64,000 nucleotides of DNA. It comes from Rariloculus sp963665575 (GTDB lineage: Bacteria > Pseudomonadota > Gammaproteobacteria > Steroidobacterales > Rariloculaceae). The notes under the pieces are model-generated. The model searched no databases and was not told the origin of the DNA. It saw only the letters and a list, made by a program, of their open reading frames with translations. The stretch lies in the NCBI GenBank assembly GCA_963665575.2, contig CAXXDW010000003.1:868001-932000 (forward strand), written 5' to 3'. The translations under genes were made by a program, and so were the position numbers. Below, piece by piece: positions 50,178-58,690 of this stretch (positions within the stretch are counted from its first letter, which is position 1; each line of letters begins with the position of its first letter).

Positions 50178-50660
50178 TTACAGGGTCGCGGTAAACATAT
50201 CGTCGATGACCCCGGGGCCGATGCTCAGCGCCAGGCCCGCGCCGGCCGCCGGTACCGCCGCCATGATCGACTGGCGAACGATTCCCGCGGCAAGCCCGAC
50301 GATCAGCAGCCCGACCGAAATGACACGCCCCAGCGCGCCCTCGGCCCAGCCCTCGAGCTCGTCCCAGACATCGTCGAACTCGGTGCCGGCGGTGCCCGCG
50401 TACACCATGGTGGGCACCACCAGAAGCGCCAGGATCGCGAACGCCATCAGCGGGGCGATCACTTCCGCGCGACGCTCGGCGGCGGACATGTCCGGACCGC
50501 ACGCCCACGCGCGCACGAGCCATCCGGCGACCGCCAACGCCATGATGCCGACGCCGGCCGCCTGTCCCGTGGCCGAGCCCGTGGACCCCGCGGCCGCGGC
50601 TGCGGCCAGCGCGAGCCCGAACATTCCGTACCCTGCGAGTCGCTGTAGCCTTTGTGTCAT
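50178..50660 (-). CDS. traA: TraA-like conjugative prepilin with long leader
   Basis: 160 residues. The last about 72 residues resemble F pilin: a short polar N-terminus (GTAGTEFDDVWDELEGWAEG) and two hydrophobic helices (VISVGLLIVGLAAGIV, AAVPAAGAGLALSI) ending IDDMFTATL. A signal-peptidase site VYA-GT follows residue 88. The leader is unusually long and has two more hydrophobic segments (GVGIMALAVAGWLV, IAPLMAFAILALLVVPTM). Its place between traV and traC matches the SXT order. Identification rests on size, topology and position. Confidence 0.78.
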   Translation of the reverse strand: MTQRLQRLAGYGMFGLALAAAAAAGSTGSATGQAAGVGIMALAVAGWLVRAWACGPDMSAAERRAEVIAPLMAFAILALLVVPTMVYAGTAGTEFDDVWDELEGWAEGALGRVISVGLLIVGLAAGIVRQSIMAAVPAAGAGLALSIGPGVIDDMFTATL

Positions 50661-50683
50661 TGCCTCTCTCCTTCGTTGCAGCC

Positions 50684-51319
50684 TCAGTTACCGGCGAGCG
50701 GGGATCCGCCCGCCACCCCGGTGGCGCTTCCGCCGCCGGTGGCGTTTCCGCCGTCGGTGGTTTGACCGGCCCCGTCAGCGCCGATCGTCCCGTCGACGAC
50801 CGTGTCGTCGTAATTGATCGTGAAGACGCGCGACGACTCGCCCTCGACAGGGCCCCCGATCGTCCAGCGACGCGCGGCCACCTCGACGAAGTGATACCCG
50901 CCCACGTGCAGCACGCCACGCGTGTCTTCCCAGGGCGCCATCCACACGCGCATGACCTGCGCGGGCGTCCGGACCGGCGTCGGGCGGTCCACGCGCGGGG
51001 GCTGCACCCAGCCGGTGCGCGCGCCCGTAGGCCGGGTGGGCCGCCGCGATGCCGGGGAGTCGCCTGCGGCGGCCGCCTCACCCGCTTCGACCGGAAATCT
51101 CTGCGCGGCGCGCGCGTCCGCCGCCCGCTCGGCGTCGTCGCCCAGCGGGTCCTCTGCCGTGGCCTCGATCCGGTCCACGGTGTTCGTGAGCTCGTAGATG
51201 TCCGTGACGTTGGCGCAGCGCACGCCCTGCGGCATTCCCGGGCAGGAGAACCTGCTGCTACCCACCGCGCAGCCGGCCAGACCGCCCGCGACGACCGTCA
51301 GCGCCAGAACCCTGTACAT
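50684..51319 (-). CDS. traV: TraV outer-membrane lipoprotein of the transfer core complex
   Basis: 211 residues from the ATG at 51319, chosen because it gives a lipoprotein signal (LTVVAGGLAGC). After the lipobox come FSCPGMPQGVRC and ANVTDIYEL, the TraV cysteine motif. The rest is low-complexity with VMRVWMAPWEDTRGVLH near the C-terminus, a TraV/VirB7-like element that packs with TraK and TraB. Confidence 0.88.
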   Translation of the reverse strand: MYRVLALTVVAGGLAGCAVGSSRFSCPGMPQGVRCANVTDIYELTNTVDRIEATAEDPLGDDAERAADARAAQRFPVEAGEAAAAGDSPASRRPTRPTGARTGWVQPPRVDRPTPVRTPAQVMRVWMAPWEDTRGVLHVGGYHFVEVAARRWTIGGPVEGESSRVFTINYDDTVVDGTIGADGAGQTTDGGNATGGGSATGVAGGSPLAGN

Positions 51320-51346
51320 CCCGAGGGCTTGCCCGATCATGCTGCC

Positions 51347-52090
51347 CTACTCCTCGTTGTTCGCCAGAAACGCCCTGTAGCCCGTGGCCACGCCGGGCAG
51401 CACGGCGCCGTTCGGCGCAATCGTGAACGGCAGCACGTCGATCCCGAGCACCTGCACGACCGCCAGATTGCGGTGCATCGCGTCCAGCCCGCACAGCGGC
51501 TCGCCGGGCGCGTCTCGCGCGACCGTGCCGCTCAGCACGAAGGCCTGTGCCGCCTCGTCGGTGCACAGCAGCGCCTGCGTCGCCGCATGGCGCCCCTGAT
51601 GCGCCGGCACGAACACCAGCCGGAACGCGTACCGGTCCAGCAGCCCGCGCGCGGTCCTTACCGCATCGGCGCCCTCCGGTGCCGCCGGGTCCAGAAACAC
51701 CGTCGCGCGCCCGCCCGGGGGCGTGGCCACCCTTTGCAGGGTGATGCCCGCAAGCCCGCTTTCGGACAGCCCCAGGCGTTTTAGCGGGATCGCCTTCGAC
51801 CGCTCCACGTCGGCCACCGACCGGATGCGGAACCCGTTCCACATGTCCCACAGCTCACCGTTGAAGACCGCGTAGTGCCCGTTGGACGAAATCATCACCG
51901 TGCGGCCGTTCGATTCGACGACGTGAAAGGCCGGCGCGGGCAGCGGGACCATGGCGTCGATGTCGTCGAGCAGGCCTTCCGGCCAGCCCGGAAGCCCTGC
52001 CGGTGGCTGGCCCCGCGCTGCGGGTGCGGCCGCGCCGGCGATCGCGAGCGCGGCCAACGCGGCCGTTGTGCGCCGTACGGTGTCGCTCAT
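51347..52090 (-). CDS. DsbC-like periplasmic protein lacking the CxxC active site
   Basis: 247 residues with a signal peptide (AALAALAIAGAAAPAARG). The DsbC/G pattern is present: HYAVFNGELWDMW, the thioredoxin strand ATVFLDP at 129-135, and the cis-Pro loop GIDVLPFTI with P221. The residues where DsbC has CPYC (136-139) are AAPE, so the redox centre is lost. It may act as a chaperone only. In SXT-like operons dsbC sits in this neighbourhood, which supports the assignment. Confidence 0.8.
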   Translation of the reverse strand: MSDTVRRTTAALAALAIAGAAAPAARGQPPAGLPGWPEGLLDDIDAMVPLPAPAFHVVESNGRTVMISSNGHYAVFNGELWDMWNGFRIRSVADVERSKAIPLKRLGLSESGLAGITLQRVATPPGGRATVFLDPAAPEGADAVRTARGLLDRYAFRLVFVPAHQGRHAATQALLCTDEAAQAFVLSGTVARDAPGEPLCGLDAMHRNLAVVQVLGIDVLPFTIAPNGAVLPGVATGYRAFLANNEE

Positions 52091-52221
52091 TGGTGTGCCA
52101 CCGCGCGGACTGCGGCGACCGCTCCATGGATGGCCAGCGCGACCCGCACCGCCCACAGGTGGTTCTCTGGCGCCGCGGCGCTCACGGCCACCCCCGGGAA
52201 CCCGCCAGGAACACCGGCCAT
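52087..52221 (-). CDS. Small ORF between traB and the dsbC-like gene (44 aa)
   Basis: The ATG at 52221 follows traB by 22 bp, and its TGA overlaps the dsbC-like ATG in an ATGA, as expected for a coupled operon gene. The product (PGGFPGVAVSAAAPENHLWA, then VRVALAIHGAVAAVRAVAHQ) is short and mildly hydrophobic. No ribosome-binding site is clear and no homologue is recognised. Confidence 0.35.
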   Translation of the reverse strand: MAGVPGGFPGVAVSAAAPENHLWAVRVALAIHGAVAAVRAVAHQ

Positions 52222-52243
52222 TGTGTACCCGGTCGCCACGTCC

Positions 52244-53542
52244 TCAGGTGTCCCTGATGGTCAGGGCCACGCCCTCGAGCAGCACAACGTCCACGGTCCG
52301 GCCCGCATCCACCTCGACAACCGGGACGATCTGGTCGGCGAGCTCCATGTAGTACTCGGCCAACTGCGCGGCGCCACCGCCGACGCCGGCGAACCCGCTG
52401 GCACTCAGTGCCTCACTGCCGTCGGGCGCCTGGAACAGCGCTGTCGACCCGGGTTGCGTATTGAAGGACTGGATTCGTACCGGCCGGTAGATCTCCGAAA
52501 GCGCCTGGGCGAACCCGGCCGCCGCCGCTTTCGCGACCACGGACCCGTTTCTGGACACCAGGCGGCCGCGCAAGCCCAGCTTGCCGTCGTCGCCCACCGC
52601 CCAGCCGTCCACCGGCACCTCGATGAGGCGGCCGTCCACCCGGATACACGACAGGGACTCCGACCGCATCAGGGCGCGCTCCGAACTGAGGTCCCCCTGC
52701 GCGGCCAGGATCAGAAAACACTCCTTGACATCGGAGCGGTACCGGTTGGGAAGAATGGCTTCATGCTTGACGCGCATGAGTACCGGGAGCGGGTCGGTAC
52801 GTGCCATCGTACCCGTGGGCACGTCCGCCCCCGTCAGCAACACCCCGGAAATGATCGCCCCGGCCGGCATGTACACGGTGTCTGGATTCTCGAGAGCCCG
52901 TGCCGACGGGTCTTCCCGGCCGAACACCTGGACCCCTCGGGAGGACCCCAGGGCAGGCAGGCCCGCCCCCCCGTCCGGGGCCGGACCGGTCGGGTCGAGC
53001 GGCGGCGGAGCGAACACGTCCGGGTCGAACAGGTTCTGCTCCATGATCTCTTCGGGGGCCACCGTGCCGGGCTGCTGGATCTCCGGCACGTTTTCCTCGG
53101 GCGTCAGCGGCGTCAGCAGCGTCAGCGGCACCTGCGGCGCCACCGCCGGCTGCCGCGCCGGTGTGTTCCGGATGTCGCTCAGCTCTCTCTGCACATCCCC
53201 CTGCAGCGCGTTCAGACCCTGCACGATCGCGTCCAGCGCCTCACGGATTTCCTGGTCGCCCCGCTGCGTCTCGGCCTCCTGCGCGGTCAACCGTGTCGTC
53301 AACGCCTCGAGCGTCTCTGCCTGTTCGCGCACGGTGTTGCCAATCGCGTCCAGGCCGAGTTCGCGCGTGGATCGACCCGTCAGGACGTTGGTGACGTTCG
53401 ACGGCAGGTCCTCCGGCGCCAGTTCCTGTTCCGGGGTCGCGCTCACGAAGAGATACAGCACGCCGAGCAGCAGAACGCCGACTGCGCCGCCCGCGACGAG
53501 ACGCTTCTTGTCCGGGGCCAGCTCTTCCCACCAGTCCTTCAT
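52244..53542 (-). CDS. traB: TraB core-complex protein (VirB10-like)
   Basis: 432 residues. One N-terminal membrane helix (LVAGGAVGVLLLGVLYLFVS) is followed by a coiled-coil and Pro-rich periplasmic spacer. The TraB/VirB10 beta-barrel region follows: VYMPAGAIISGVLLTGADVP, MRVKHEAILPNRYRSDVKEC, SLSCIRVDGRLIEVPVDGW. TraB spans both membranes in the channel. Three bases separate it from traK. Confidence 0.94.
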   Translation of the reverse strand: MKDWWEELAPDKKRLVAGGAVGVLLLGVLYLFVSATPEQELAPEDLPSNVTNVLTGRSTRELGLDAIGNTVREQAETLEALTTRLTAQEAETQRGDQEIREALDAIVQGLNALQGDVQRELSDIRNTPARQPAVAPQVPLTLLTPLTPEENVPEIQQPGTVAPEEIMEQNLFDPDVFAPPPLDPTGPAPDGGAGLPALGSSRGVQVFGREDPSARALENPDTVYMPAGAIISGVLLTGADVPTGTMARTDPLPVLMRVKHEAILPNRYRSDVKECFLILAAQGDLSSERALMRSESLSCIRVDGRLIEVPVDGWAVGDDGKLGLRGRLVSRNGSVVAKAAAAGFAQALSEIYRPVRIQSFNTQPGSTALFQAPDGSEALSASGFAGVGGGAAQLAEYYMELADQIVPVVEVDAGRTVDVVLLEGVALTIRDT

Positions 53543-53545
53543 CGC

Positions 53546-54511
53546 CTACTCCGCGACCACGCTCAGCAGGGAGGGCCGCGGGTTGTCGATCGGCTCGAGC
53601 TCCGCTGCGTTCGTTACCGCAACGAACAGCTCCGTGGACTCGCCCGGTCCGAGATACGCCCGCGGCCACGGCGCGACGGCAAGGACGCGCGACGACAGAC
53701 AGCCTGCGTGCTGGAGGATTTCCACGCCCTCCGGCCCCGGATTGAACGCCAGGAACACGTACACGGTGAAGTGGCTGCCAAGGAGCTGTTGCCCGACACG
53801 CATCGCGAGCCCCGGGATATCGCAGCTCAGCCCGTCGTTTGCAGCCACCAGGGCGTAGCCGGGCGGGACCTCACCGCGGGCGAGCGCGCCGAACAGTTCG
53901 ATGACGCCGTCCACGTACGGCTGCGACTCCTCCCAGCGCGCCGCGCGCTGTGCCGTGATCCGCGCCACGACGGGGTCAAGCTGCTGATCGGGCCAGCGCA
54001 ACTCGATGGTGCGCGGCGGGATCGGCCGCGGCACCAGGGCCAGGGAGATGCTGCGCGTGTCGAGCGGGTCGTTGCTCATGATGTGCACGCCCACCGGGGC
54101 CTCTCCGGACGCGCTCAGGAAGATCGAGCTGCCCTCCTTCTGGAACTGGAGGCTGTTGACCGTGACGAGCTTCGGGTTCTCGAACGGCGTCACGATCCGG
54201 TTCAGGTAGCCGCGCGAGATGTTGATGACCTCCGTGGTCCCTTCCTGGACGGTAATCGCGATCCGGGTGTCCGTGTACAGCGACGCGTCCACGCCGCCCG
54301 GGGCCGGGCCGCCTCCGCCGATGCCCGTGGGATCCGTCACCCCCGGGGGCAGTCCGGGCAGGGCCACGCCGCCGATGTCGTCGATCGGCAGCGCGGGCGC
54401 CTCGCCGGTCGGCTCCGGATCCTGAACGAGCTCGATCGGCAGCTCCTGCGCCGCCACCGGCACCCACACGCCCAGCAGTGTCGCAAGCGCAGCCGCCCGC
54501 CGTGCGCCCAT
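53546..54511 (-). CDS. traK: TraK core-complex secretin-like protein (VirB9-like)
   Basis: 321 residues with a signal peptide (ALATLLGVWVPVAAQ), a Gly/Pro-rich spacer, then the TraK domain (INISRGYLNRIVTPFENPKL, SIFLSASGEAPVGVHIMSND) and a C-terminal half with two cysteines. It forms the outer ring with TraV and TraB. Its ATG directly abuts the traE stop. Confidence 0.92.
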   Translation of the reverse strand: MGARRAAALATLLGVWVPVAAQELPIELVQDPEPTGEAPALPIDDIGGVALPGLPPGVTDPTGIGGGGPAPGGVDASLYTDTRIAITVQEGTTEVINISRGYLNRIVTPFENPKLVTVNSLQFQKEGSSIFLSASGEAPVGVHIMSNDPLDTRSISLALVPRPIPPRTIELRWPDQQLDPVVARITAQRAARWEESQPYVDGVIELFGALARGEVPPGYALVAANDGLSCDIPGLAMRVGQQLLGSHFTVYVFLAFNPGPEGVEILQHAGCLSSRVLAVAPWPRAYLGPGESTELFVAVTNAAELEPIDNPRPSLLSVVAE

Positions 54512-55135
54512 TCAGCCGTCTCCCTCGGCGCGAGCCGCCTGGATTTCCGCCTGGACGCGCTCGAGTTCCTCGATCGTCCTCGGCAAGTCCTCGTAGGCCG
54601 CGAAATGCGTGATCCACGGGCGCCCGAAACGCATGTCCACCCGCATCTCGAACGTGCGGTTGAACTCGTCGGGCGCGCCGCCGGGCCCCGCCGCGCGAAA
54701 CGCCCCGTAAACGAAAACCTTGCCGCTCGCCCCCTCGAAGATCACTTCGCGAGGCTCGAACTCCACCGTGATCCGGTCCTCGGTGATCGCCGCGATCTGC
54801 TCGAGGAAGGCGTCGCTCATGTCCCGGAACGCCGCCGGCGCGAAGATTCCGCTGATCTGGTCGCCAACGAAGTCCGCGTTGCCCGGCGTGATGTTGCCCA
54901 GAAGTTCGGCCACGTAGAGCGCCCACGCGGTCTTGTAGCCGTCGGAGGCCTCATCGGCCGAGACCACCACGCGGTCATCGAGCGTGGGCGGGACGAGAAC
55001 GATCGTCTCCGTCGAACTGAACCACCCCCAGACCGACAGAAAGTTGGTCAGCAGCAACACCGCAATGATCACGTTCTTGGTGGCGTTGTTGTGCAGCGCG
55101 TCCCGGAGCGAGAGTTGGTAGTCCCTGAATCTCAC
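54512..55135 (-). CDS. traE: TraE core-complex protein (VirB5/VirB8-position type-F protein)
   Basis: 207 residues. An N-terminal membrane helix (NVIIAVLLLTNFLSVWGWF) is followed by TETIVLVPPTL and a periplasmic TraE domain (SDGYKTAWALYVAELLGNIT, TVEFEPREVIFEGASGKVFV, TFEMRVDMRFGRPWITHFAAY). It is an inner-membrane assembly factor. Confidence 0.93.
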   Translation of the reverse strand: MRFRDYQLSLRDALHNNATKNVIIAVLLLTNFLSVWGWFSSTETIVLVPPTLDDRVVVSADEASDGYKTAWALYVAELLGNITPGNADFVGDQISGIFAPAAFRDMSDAFLEQIAAITEDRITVEFEPREVIFEGASGKVFVYGAFRAAGPGGAPDEFNRTFEMRVDMRFGRPWITHFAAYEDLPRTIEELERVQAEIQAARAEGDG

Positions 55136-55148
55136 GATGCCTCCGGGC

Positions 55149-55430
55149 CTAGGCCAGGTATTCCCGTATGTAGGGGTTCGGCAGCGTGCGCGCCTTGCCG
55201 GGGATCAGGCCCGTCCAGTACAGCGCGTGCAGCAGGTAGCCGTCCTGCGTCCCTGCCTTCATCTTGCGGAAGAAACGGACCGCGACAATGCCGATCACGA
55301 GGCAGATGACCTTCTGGTTGATCAGGACGCCCACCACCAGCAGGGCGAACAGCGGCATCATTTCGTCCGCCGGCCACAGAAGCACGGTCGCCTGGTCGTC
55401 GAGATGCCTCGGCATGTAGATCGCGTTCAT
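55149..55430 (-). CDS. traL: TraL transfer protein (VirB3-like)
   Basis: 93 residues from the ATG at 55430. The pattern is MPRHLDDQATVLLWPADEMM, then a hydrophobic hairpin (LFALLVVGVLINQKVICLVI) and LHALYWTGLIPGKARTLPNP. This is the usual first gene of F-type operons, so the promoter should lie in 55431-55840. Confidence 0.93.
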   Translation of the reverse strand: MNAIYMPRHLDDQATVLLWPADEMMPLFALLVVGVLINQKVICLVIGIVAVRFFRKMKAGTQDGYLLHALYWTGLIPGKARTLPNPYIREYLA

Positions 55431-55839
55431 CCGCCGGTTCCTCCGCGACTTTTCATTTAACAGACGCGCGTGTCGTAAAAACACAGCGCGAACGACGCAT
55501 TTCGGCGTGTTCCGGCACAATTTCTTCCGCTTCGAAACACACCCCGCGCACCTGAAGGTGCACGTCCTGCCAGCGCCCGCCCTTGCGTTAACGGGCGAAA
55601 GCGTCCGAAACGTCAGCGATTTACCGTGCGGACGGTTTTCCGTCCGTCGCGCGGCTTCCTCGCCGAATCGCCGCCGCCGCTGTTTCCTGTAACACGGCTC
55701 AGCCGCGCGGCCCTGACATGGCGCCGCGACCATGACAGACAAACCGAAATCCACCTTCGCCCGTCGCGTCCGCGCCGCCGTCTCGCCGCGCCCGTGTTGG
55801 AACTGAGAATGCGGATTGGTCTTGACGAAGAACTCTTGC
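55431..55839 (-). promoter_or_regulatory. Upstream region of the transfer operon, with hairpins
   Basis: 409 bp with no convincing gene. It contains CACCT/AGGTG near 55550, a CGCCCG/CGGGCG pair near 55577-55600, and a perfect CGGACGG-TTTT-CCGTCCG hairpin at 55629-55646. The region must hold the tra promoter. The hairpins could be regulator sites or attenuators. No regulator gene lies next to it. Confidence 0.45.
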
Positions 55840-56350
55840 TCAGCGGCTTCGGCGTCTCCTTCGCGGGGTCGCCGTCGCAAGCGGCGGGCGCATCTTCTCG
55901 TAGAGCATGAACAGGTGCTCGACCCCCTCGCCTTCGGTAGCAAGTCTGCCGCGCCGGCCGAGCCGATGTACCGCACGGTCGAGCTCCTGATGCGCTCGGC
56001 GCAGGTCCGGCGGCATCAGGTCAGGATCGTCGAGATCAGTCAAGGTTTCACCCGGATACACGGTTCTCGCATCGAATATTGCTTGGGCGAGCGGTTCGAG
56101 GCCCGACAAGTCTGTGTCTAACGGGGGCGCCGGAAAGGTGTTGTACGCGACGCCGACCAAATACGTGTAATTGCTCCTCATGCGCCCGGCCCATGCTCGC
56201 ATCCACGCCATATGCATGGCCAAGGTCAGTACCGCGAAGTTGGCGAGCGTGGCAATAGTAAGAATCCGCAACGTCTGATTCGCGATTGCCTTAGGTGTCG
56301 GCCAACCGATGAGGATGTACTCGCACCGTTCCGAACTTGTGTTCGGCAGG
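55840..56350 (-). pseudogene. C-terminal fragment of an MmeI-type restriction-modification enzyme
   Basis: About 170 residues match the target-recognition/C-terminal region of MmeI-like class IIG enzymes: NTSSERCEYILIGWP, AVLTLAMHMAWMRAWAGRM, NYTYLVGVAYNTFPAPP, LAQAIFDARTVYPGETLTDL, RRAHQELDRAVHRL. The nuclease and methyltransferase domains are missing, and the 5' side is cut by the IS1595 relic. Confidence 0.8.
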
Positions 56351-56357
56351 ACGAGAA

Positions 56358-57334
56358 ATGGCTCGGAAGAAAAAGAGACCCGGCAAGGCACATTGCGAGG
56401 AGATCTCGTTAATGGCACTAAACGAGACGTTCCCCGATGAAGCCAGCGCCGTAGCCTGGTTTGAGGAAACCTAGTGGAGCGGCACACGCTGCTGCGGGCA
56501 TTGCGGCAGCACTCGCACGATCGTCGTGAAGTCGGGGCGCCCGATACCGGATCACCGCACGGAGGGCCGCAAATACTTCAGTGCTCAAACCGGAACGACG
56601 CTGCAATTCTCGCGGCTGCCACTTCACAAGTGAGCGTTTGCGGTCTACCTGTACGTAACCAACATCAAGGGCCTGTCCAACATGAATCTGCATCGGGGTC
56701 TGAACGTTTCGCAGAGGACAGCGTGGTTCATGCTGCACCGGCTCCGCGAGGCTTACGGCGAGAGCAGGCTGCCGCGTATGCAAGGGCCGGTCGTGGTCGA
56801 TGAGCGCCGCTTCGGCGGGAAGCACAAGAACATGCACGCCGCTAAGCGACCGAATCTCTCCGGTCGCGGATCGGTCGGCAAGAGGGCGGTCGCAGGCACC
56901 ATGGACCGCGCCTGCAATCAGGTTCGGGCAAGGGTCATCCGGCAGTCCGATGCGCTGACGTTACATGGCTTCATGGTCACGTATGCCGCTTACGGCGCCA
57001 CCGCTCATACGGTCGAGGCCAACGCCTCCAAGGGCATCCCCTGCCCGCACGAGGCCGTCAAGCACAGTGTCGGCGAGTACGTCAGGGACCAGACGTACAC
57101 AAACGGGGCCGAGGGCTGTTGGGCGTTACTGAAGCGCGGGGTTGAAGGGACCTATCTCAGGATGAGCCCGAAGTAGCTGGACCGCCAGGTTCGAGCGTTT
57201 GCCCGCAAGCACAATATCCGCGAGTCCGACACGATCCGGCAGATGCACGCTGTGGTCACCGGCATGGTCGCGCGGCGACTAATGTACCGCGAGCTGATCG
57301 CGGATAACGGGCTGGACTCCGGGGCGAGAAGCTA
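56358..57334 (+). pseudogene. IS1595-family (ISXO2-like) transposase, decayed
   Basis: It starts MARKKKRPGKAHCEEISLMA at 56358. A TAG near 56473, shifts around 56500-56680 and another stop at 57174 break the frame. Preserved parts include VSQRTAWFMLHRLREAYGES, VVVDERRFGGKHKNMHAAKR, GRGSVGKRAVAGTMDRA, HEAVKHSVGEYVRDQTYTNG and the tail YRELIADNGLDSGARS. The family normally reads VDEtyvGGK, so the first catalytic Asp region is intact. Confidence 0.88.
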
Positions 57335-57342
57335 ACCGGCGC

Positions 57343-57582
57343 TCAGTGATTCTTGTTTTTCGGTTTGTCGTGCTGAGCGATGAATTCTTCGATATCGTCG
57401 TGCGACATGCCGGCATCCTTCAGTACTAAGCGGGCATAGTCTTTCGAAGCTTCCTTGCGTCTCCGAATCATGACGTGCTTGGTGCCCCCGGTTTTACGAA
57501 AAATGTCGACGCGTTCCGTCGCCCGCTTAAACCGAAACGTGCATGACCGGACCGCGTTAGTGAGTAACGAGTTCCGAATCAT
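57343..57582 (-). CDS. Small basic protein, second gene of a putative toxin-antitoxin-like pair
   Basis: 79 residues from the ATG at 57582, overlapping the upstream HicB-like gene by 26 bp. The sequence is basic and helical (SCTFRFKRATERVDIFRKTG, RRRKEASKDYARLVLKDAG, DDIEEFIAQHDKPKNKN). It is not a classical HicA. The overlap and sizes suggest a two-component module. Confidence 0.55.
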   Translation of the reverse strand: MIRNSLLTNAVRSCTFRFKRATERVDIFRKTGGTKHVMIRRRKEASKDYARLVLKDAGMSHDDIEEFIAQHDKPKNKNH

Positions 57583-57883
57583 GGTGCCTCCCTGCGGCAA
57601 TCAGTTGCCAAGGCACCGAGATGTCCTGAGTATCCCGGCTTACCACGGGAACGTCTTTACGACGCCAGCCGCGATCAAGCAGGAATCGCTGTAGTTCATC
57701 GGCCTCGATCAGATCACGGAACAGCGCTTCCATAGCTTCTGGGATTAGACCGTAGAGCTTATCGAGCGAACTTTCCTCCAGCACCAGGCCGAGGGGGTCA
57801 CAGCGAGCAATCCACGTACGTTCGGAGGATTCTTGAGCGACCCATTGCAGATTGAACGAAATGTTCAGGGTCGGAGCGGTCAT
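57557..57883 (-). CDS. HicB-like (DUF1902-like) protein
   Basis: 108 residues: LNISFNLQWVAQESSERTWI, ARCDPLGLVLEESSLDKLYG, LIPEAMEALFRDLIEADELQ. This is the small alpha-beta fold of HicB/DUF1902 proteins, without an obvious DNA-binding tail. It is the first gene of a pair with 57343-57582 and may be its antitoxin. Confidence 0.6.
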   Translation of the reverse strand: MTAPTLNISFNLQWVAQESSERTWIARCDPLGLVLEESSLDKLYGLIPEAMEALFRDLIEADELQRFLLDRGWRRKDVPVVSRDTQDISVPWQLIAAGRHHDSELVTH

Positions 57884-58122
57884 TTCAATATTTCCTCTTA
57901 GCCGCGCAGTCAGTACGCGAGCGCGAGACTGACAGGTCGTAGACCATAGTCCAGAGTGAGGCGCAGTGGTACTTCGTGCTCTGTAGTGGGACGGATACTA
58001 GCATAGAGATACATTCTGGCATGTTGGAAATCGGCGCGAGACGGCGGCGGTTGACCGGTCTGCGCTACAGCCTTGAGCGGAAGCTCTTCCTAGATAAGTG
58101 AGTTCCTGCTTGACTTCGCCAC

Positions 58123-58437
58123 TTAGCGAGCGACCTTCGATCCTACGTCCTGAACGTCGCGCCGCGCCTGCGCGAGCTCGTAGCTCGCCTGCATCCGCAT
58201 CCAGAGATCGGCGGTGCCCCAGCCGATGTCCTCCAGCGCCAGCGCCATGTTCGCCGACACGCCCGCCTTGCCGTTCAGCAGGCGCGACAACGTGCCGCGC
58301 TCGCAGCCAAGACGCGCCGCCATCTCGGTCACGTTCCAGCCCACGTCGTCCATGCTCTCGCGGATAAGTTCGCCCAGGTGCGGCGGGTTCAGCATCTGCT
58401 CGACGCGCTCGCTTGCAATATCGTTCATGGTCAGCAT
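58123..58437 (-). CDS. higA: HigA-family antitoxin (XRE helix-turn-helix)
   Basis: 104 residues (101 from the second ATG at 58428). Typical HigA features: PPHLGELIRESMDDVGWNVT, EMAARLGCERGTLSRLLNGK, SANMALALEDIGWGTADLWM. Its partner HigB should lie directly upstream (58448 onward), but only a C-terminal scrap remains there, so the antitoxin is an orphan. Confidence 0.88.
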   Translation of the reverse strand: MLTMNDIASERVEQMLNPPHLGELIRESMDDVGWNVTEMAARLGCERGTLSRLLNGKAGVSANMALALEDIGWGTADLWMRMQASYELAQARRDVQDVGSKVAR

Positions 58438-58447
58438 TCCCCTTGGA

Positions 58448-58545
58448 TCAGTGATAGTCGATCAGGTCCAAGTCCGACTTCCCCGTACTCGAAGCGGAAC
58501 ACCACGCGCCAGTTGCCGGATTGGAGTCGGTCCGTGACGCGGCCG
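58448..58545 (-). pseudogene. HigB toxin C-terminal scrap
   Basis: Two frames together read NWRVVFRFEYGE and then SDLDLIDYH, the C-terminal signature of RelE-like HigB toxins, ten bases ahead of higA. The rest has been replaced by the TnpB-element end. Confidence 0.65.
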
Positions 58546-58547
58546 CG

Positions 58548-58690
58548 GCGGTTCCACACTGCCTTAATCGCGCTGAGTCCGTTCGCGTTTCAGCAGGTAC
58601 CGGACCGGACCTGGACCGAGTCGGGCGCGGTCCGGGGGGTCTTACCCTCCACGCGCAGCCACCGGGCTCCCCCCCCAGCGGGTGTTCGCT
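58548..58690 (-). mobile_element. Right end of a TnpB (IS200/IS605-type) element
   Basis: This sequence follows the tnpB C-terminal fragment and matches 28110-28228. In such elements it carries the last codons of tnpB and the scaffold of the guide (omega) RNA, which would be transcribed on the minus strand. The exact RNA boundary cannot be set by eye. Confidence 0.6.

Noticed and set aside
34923..55430. Long plus-strand frames inside the transfer operon (for example 47905-50166 and 51875-55309)
   Set aside because: They are antisense to well-recognised tra genes, have arginine-rich low-complexity translations and no ribosome-binding sites. They result from high GC.
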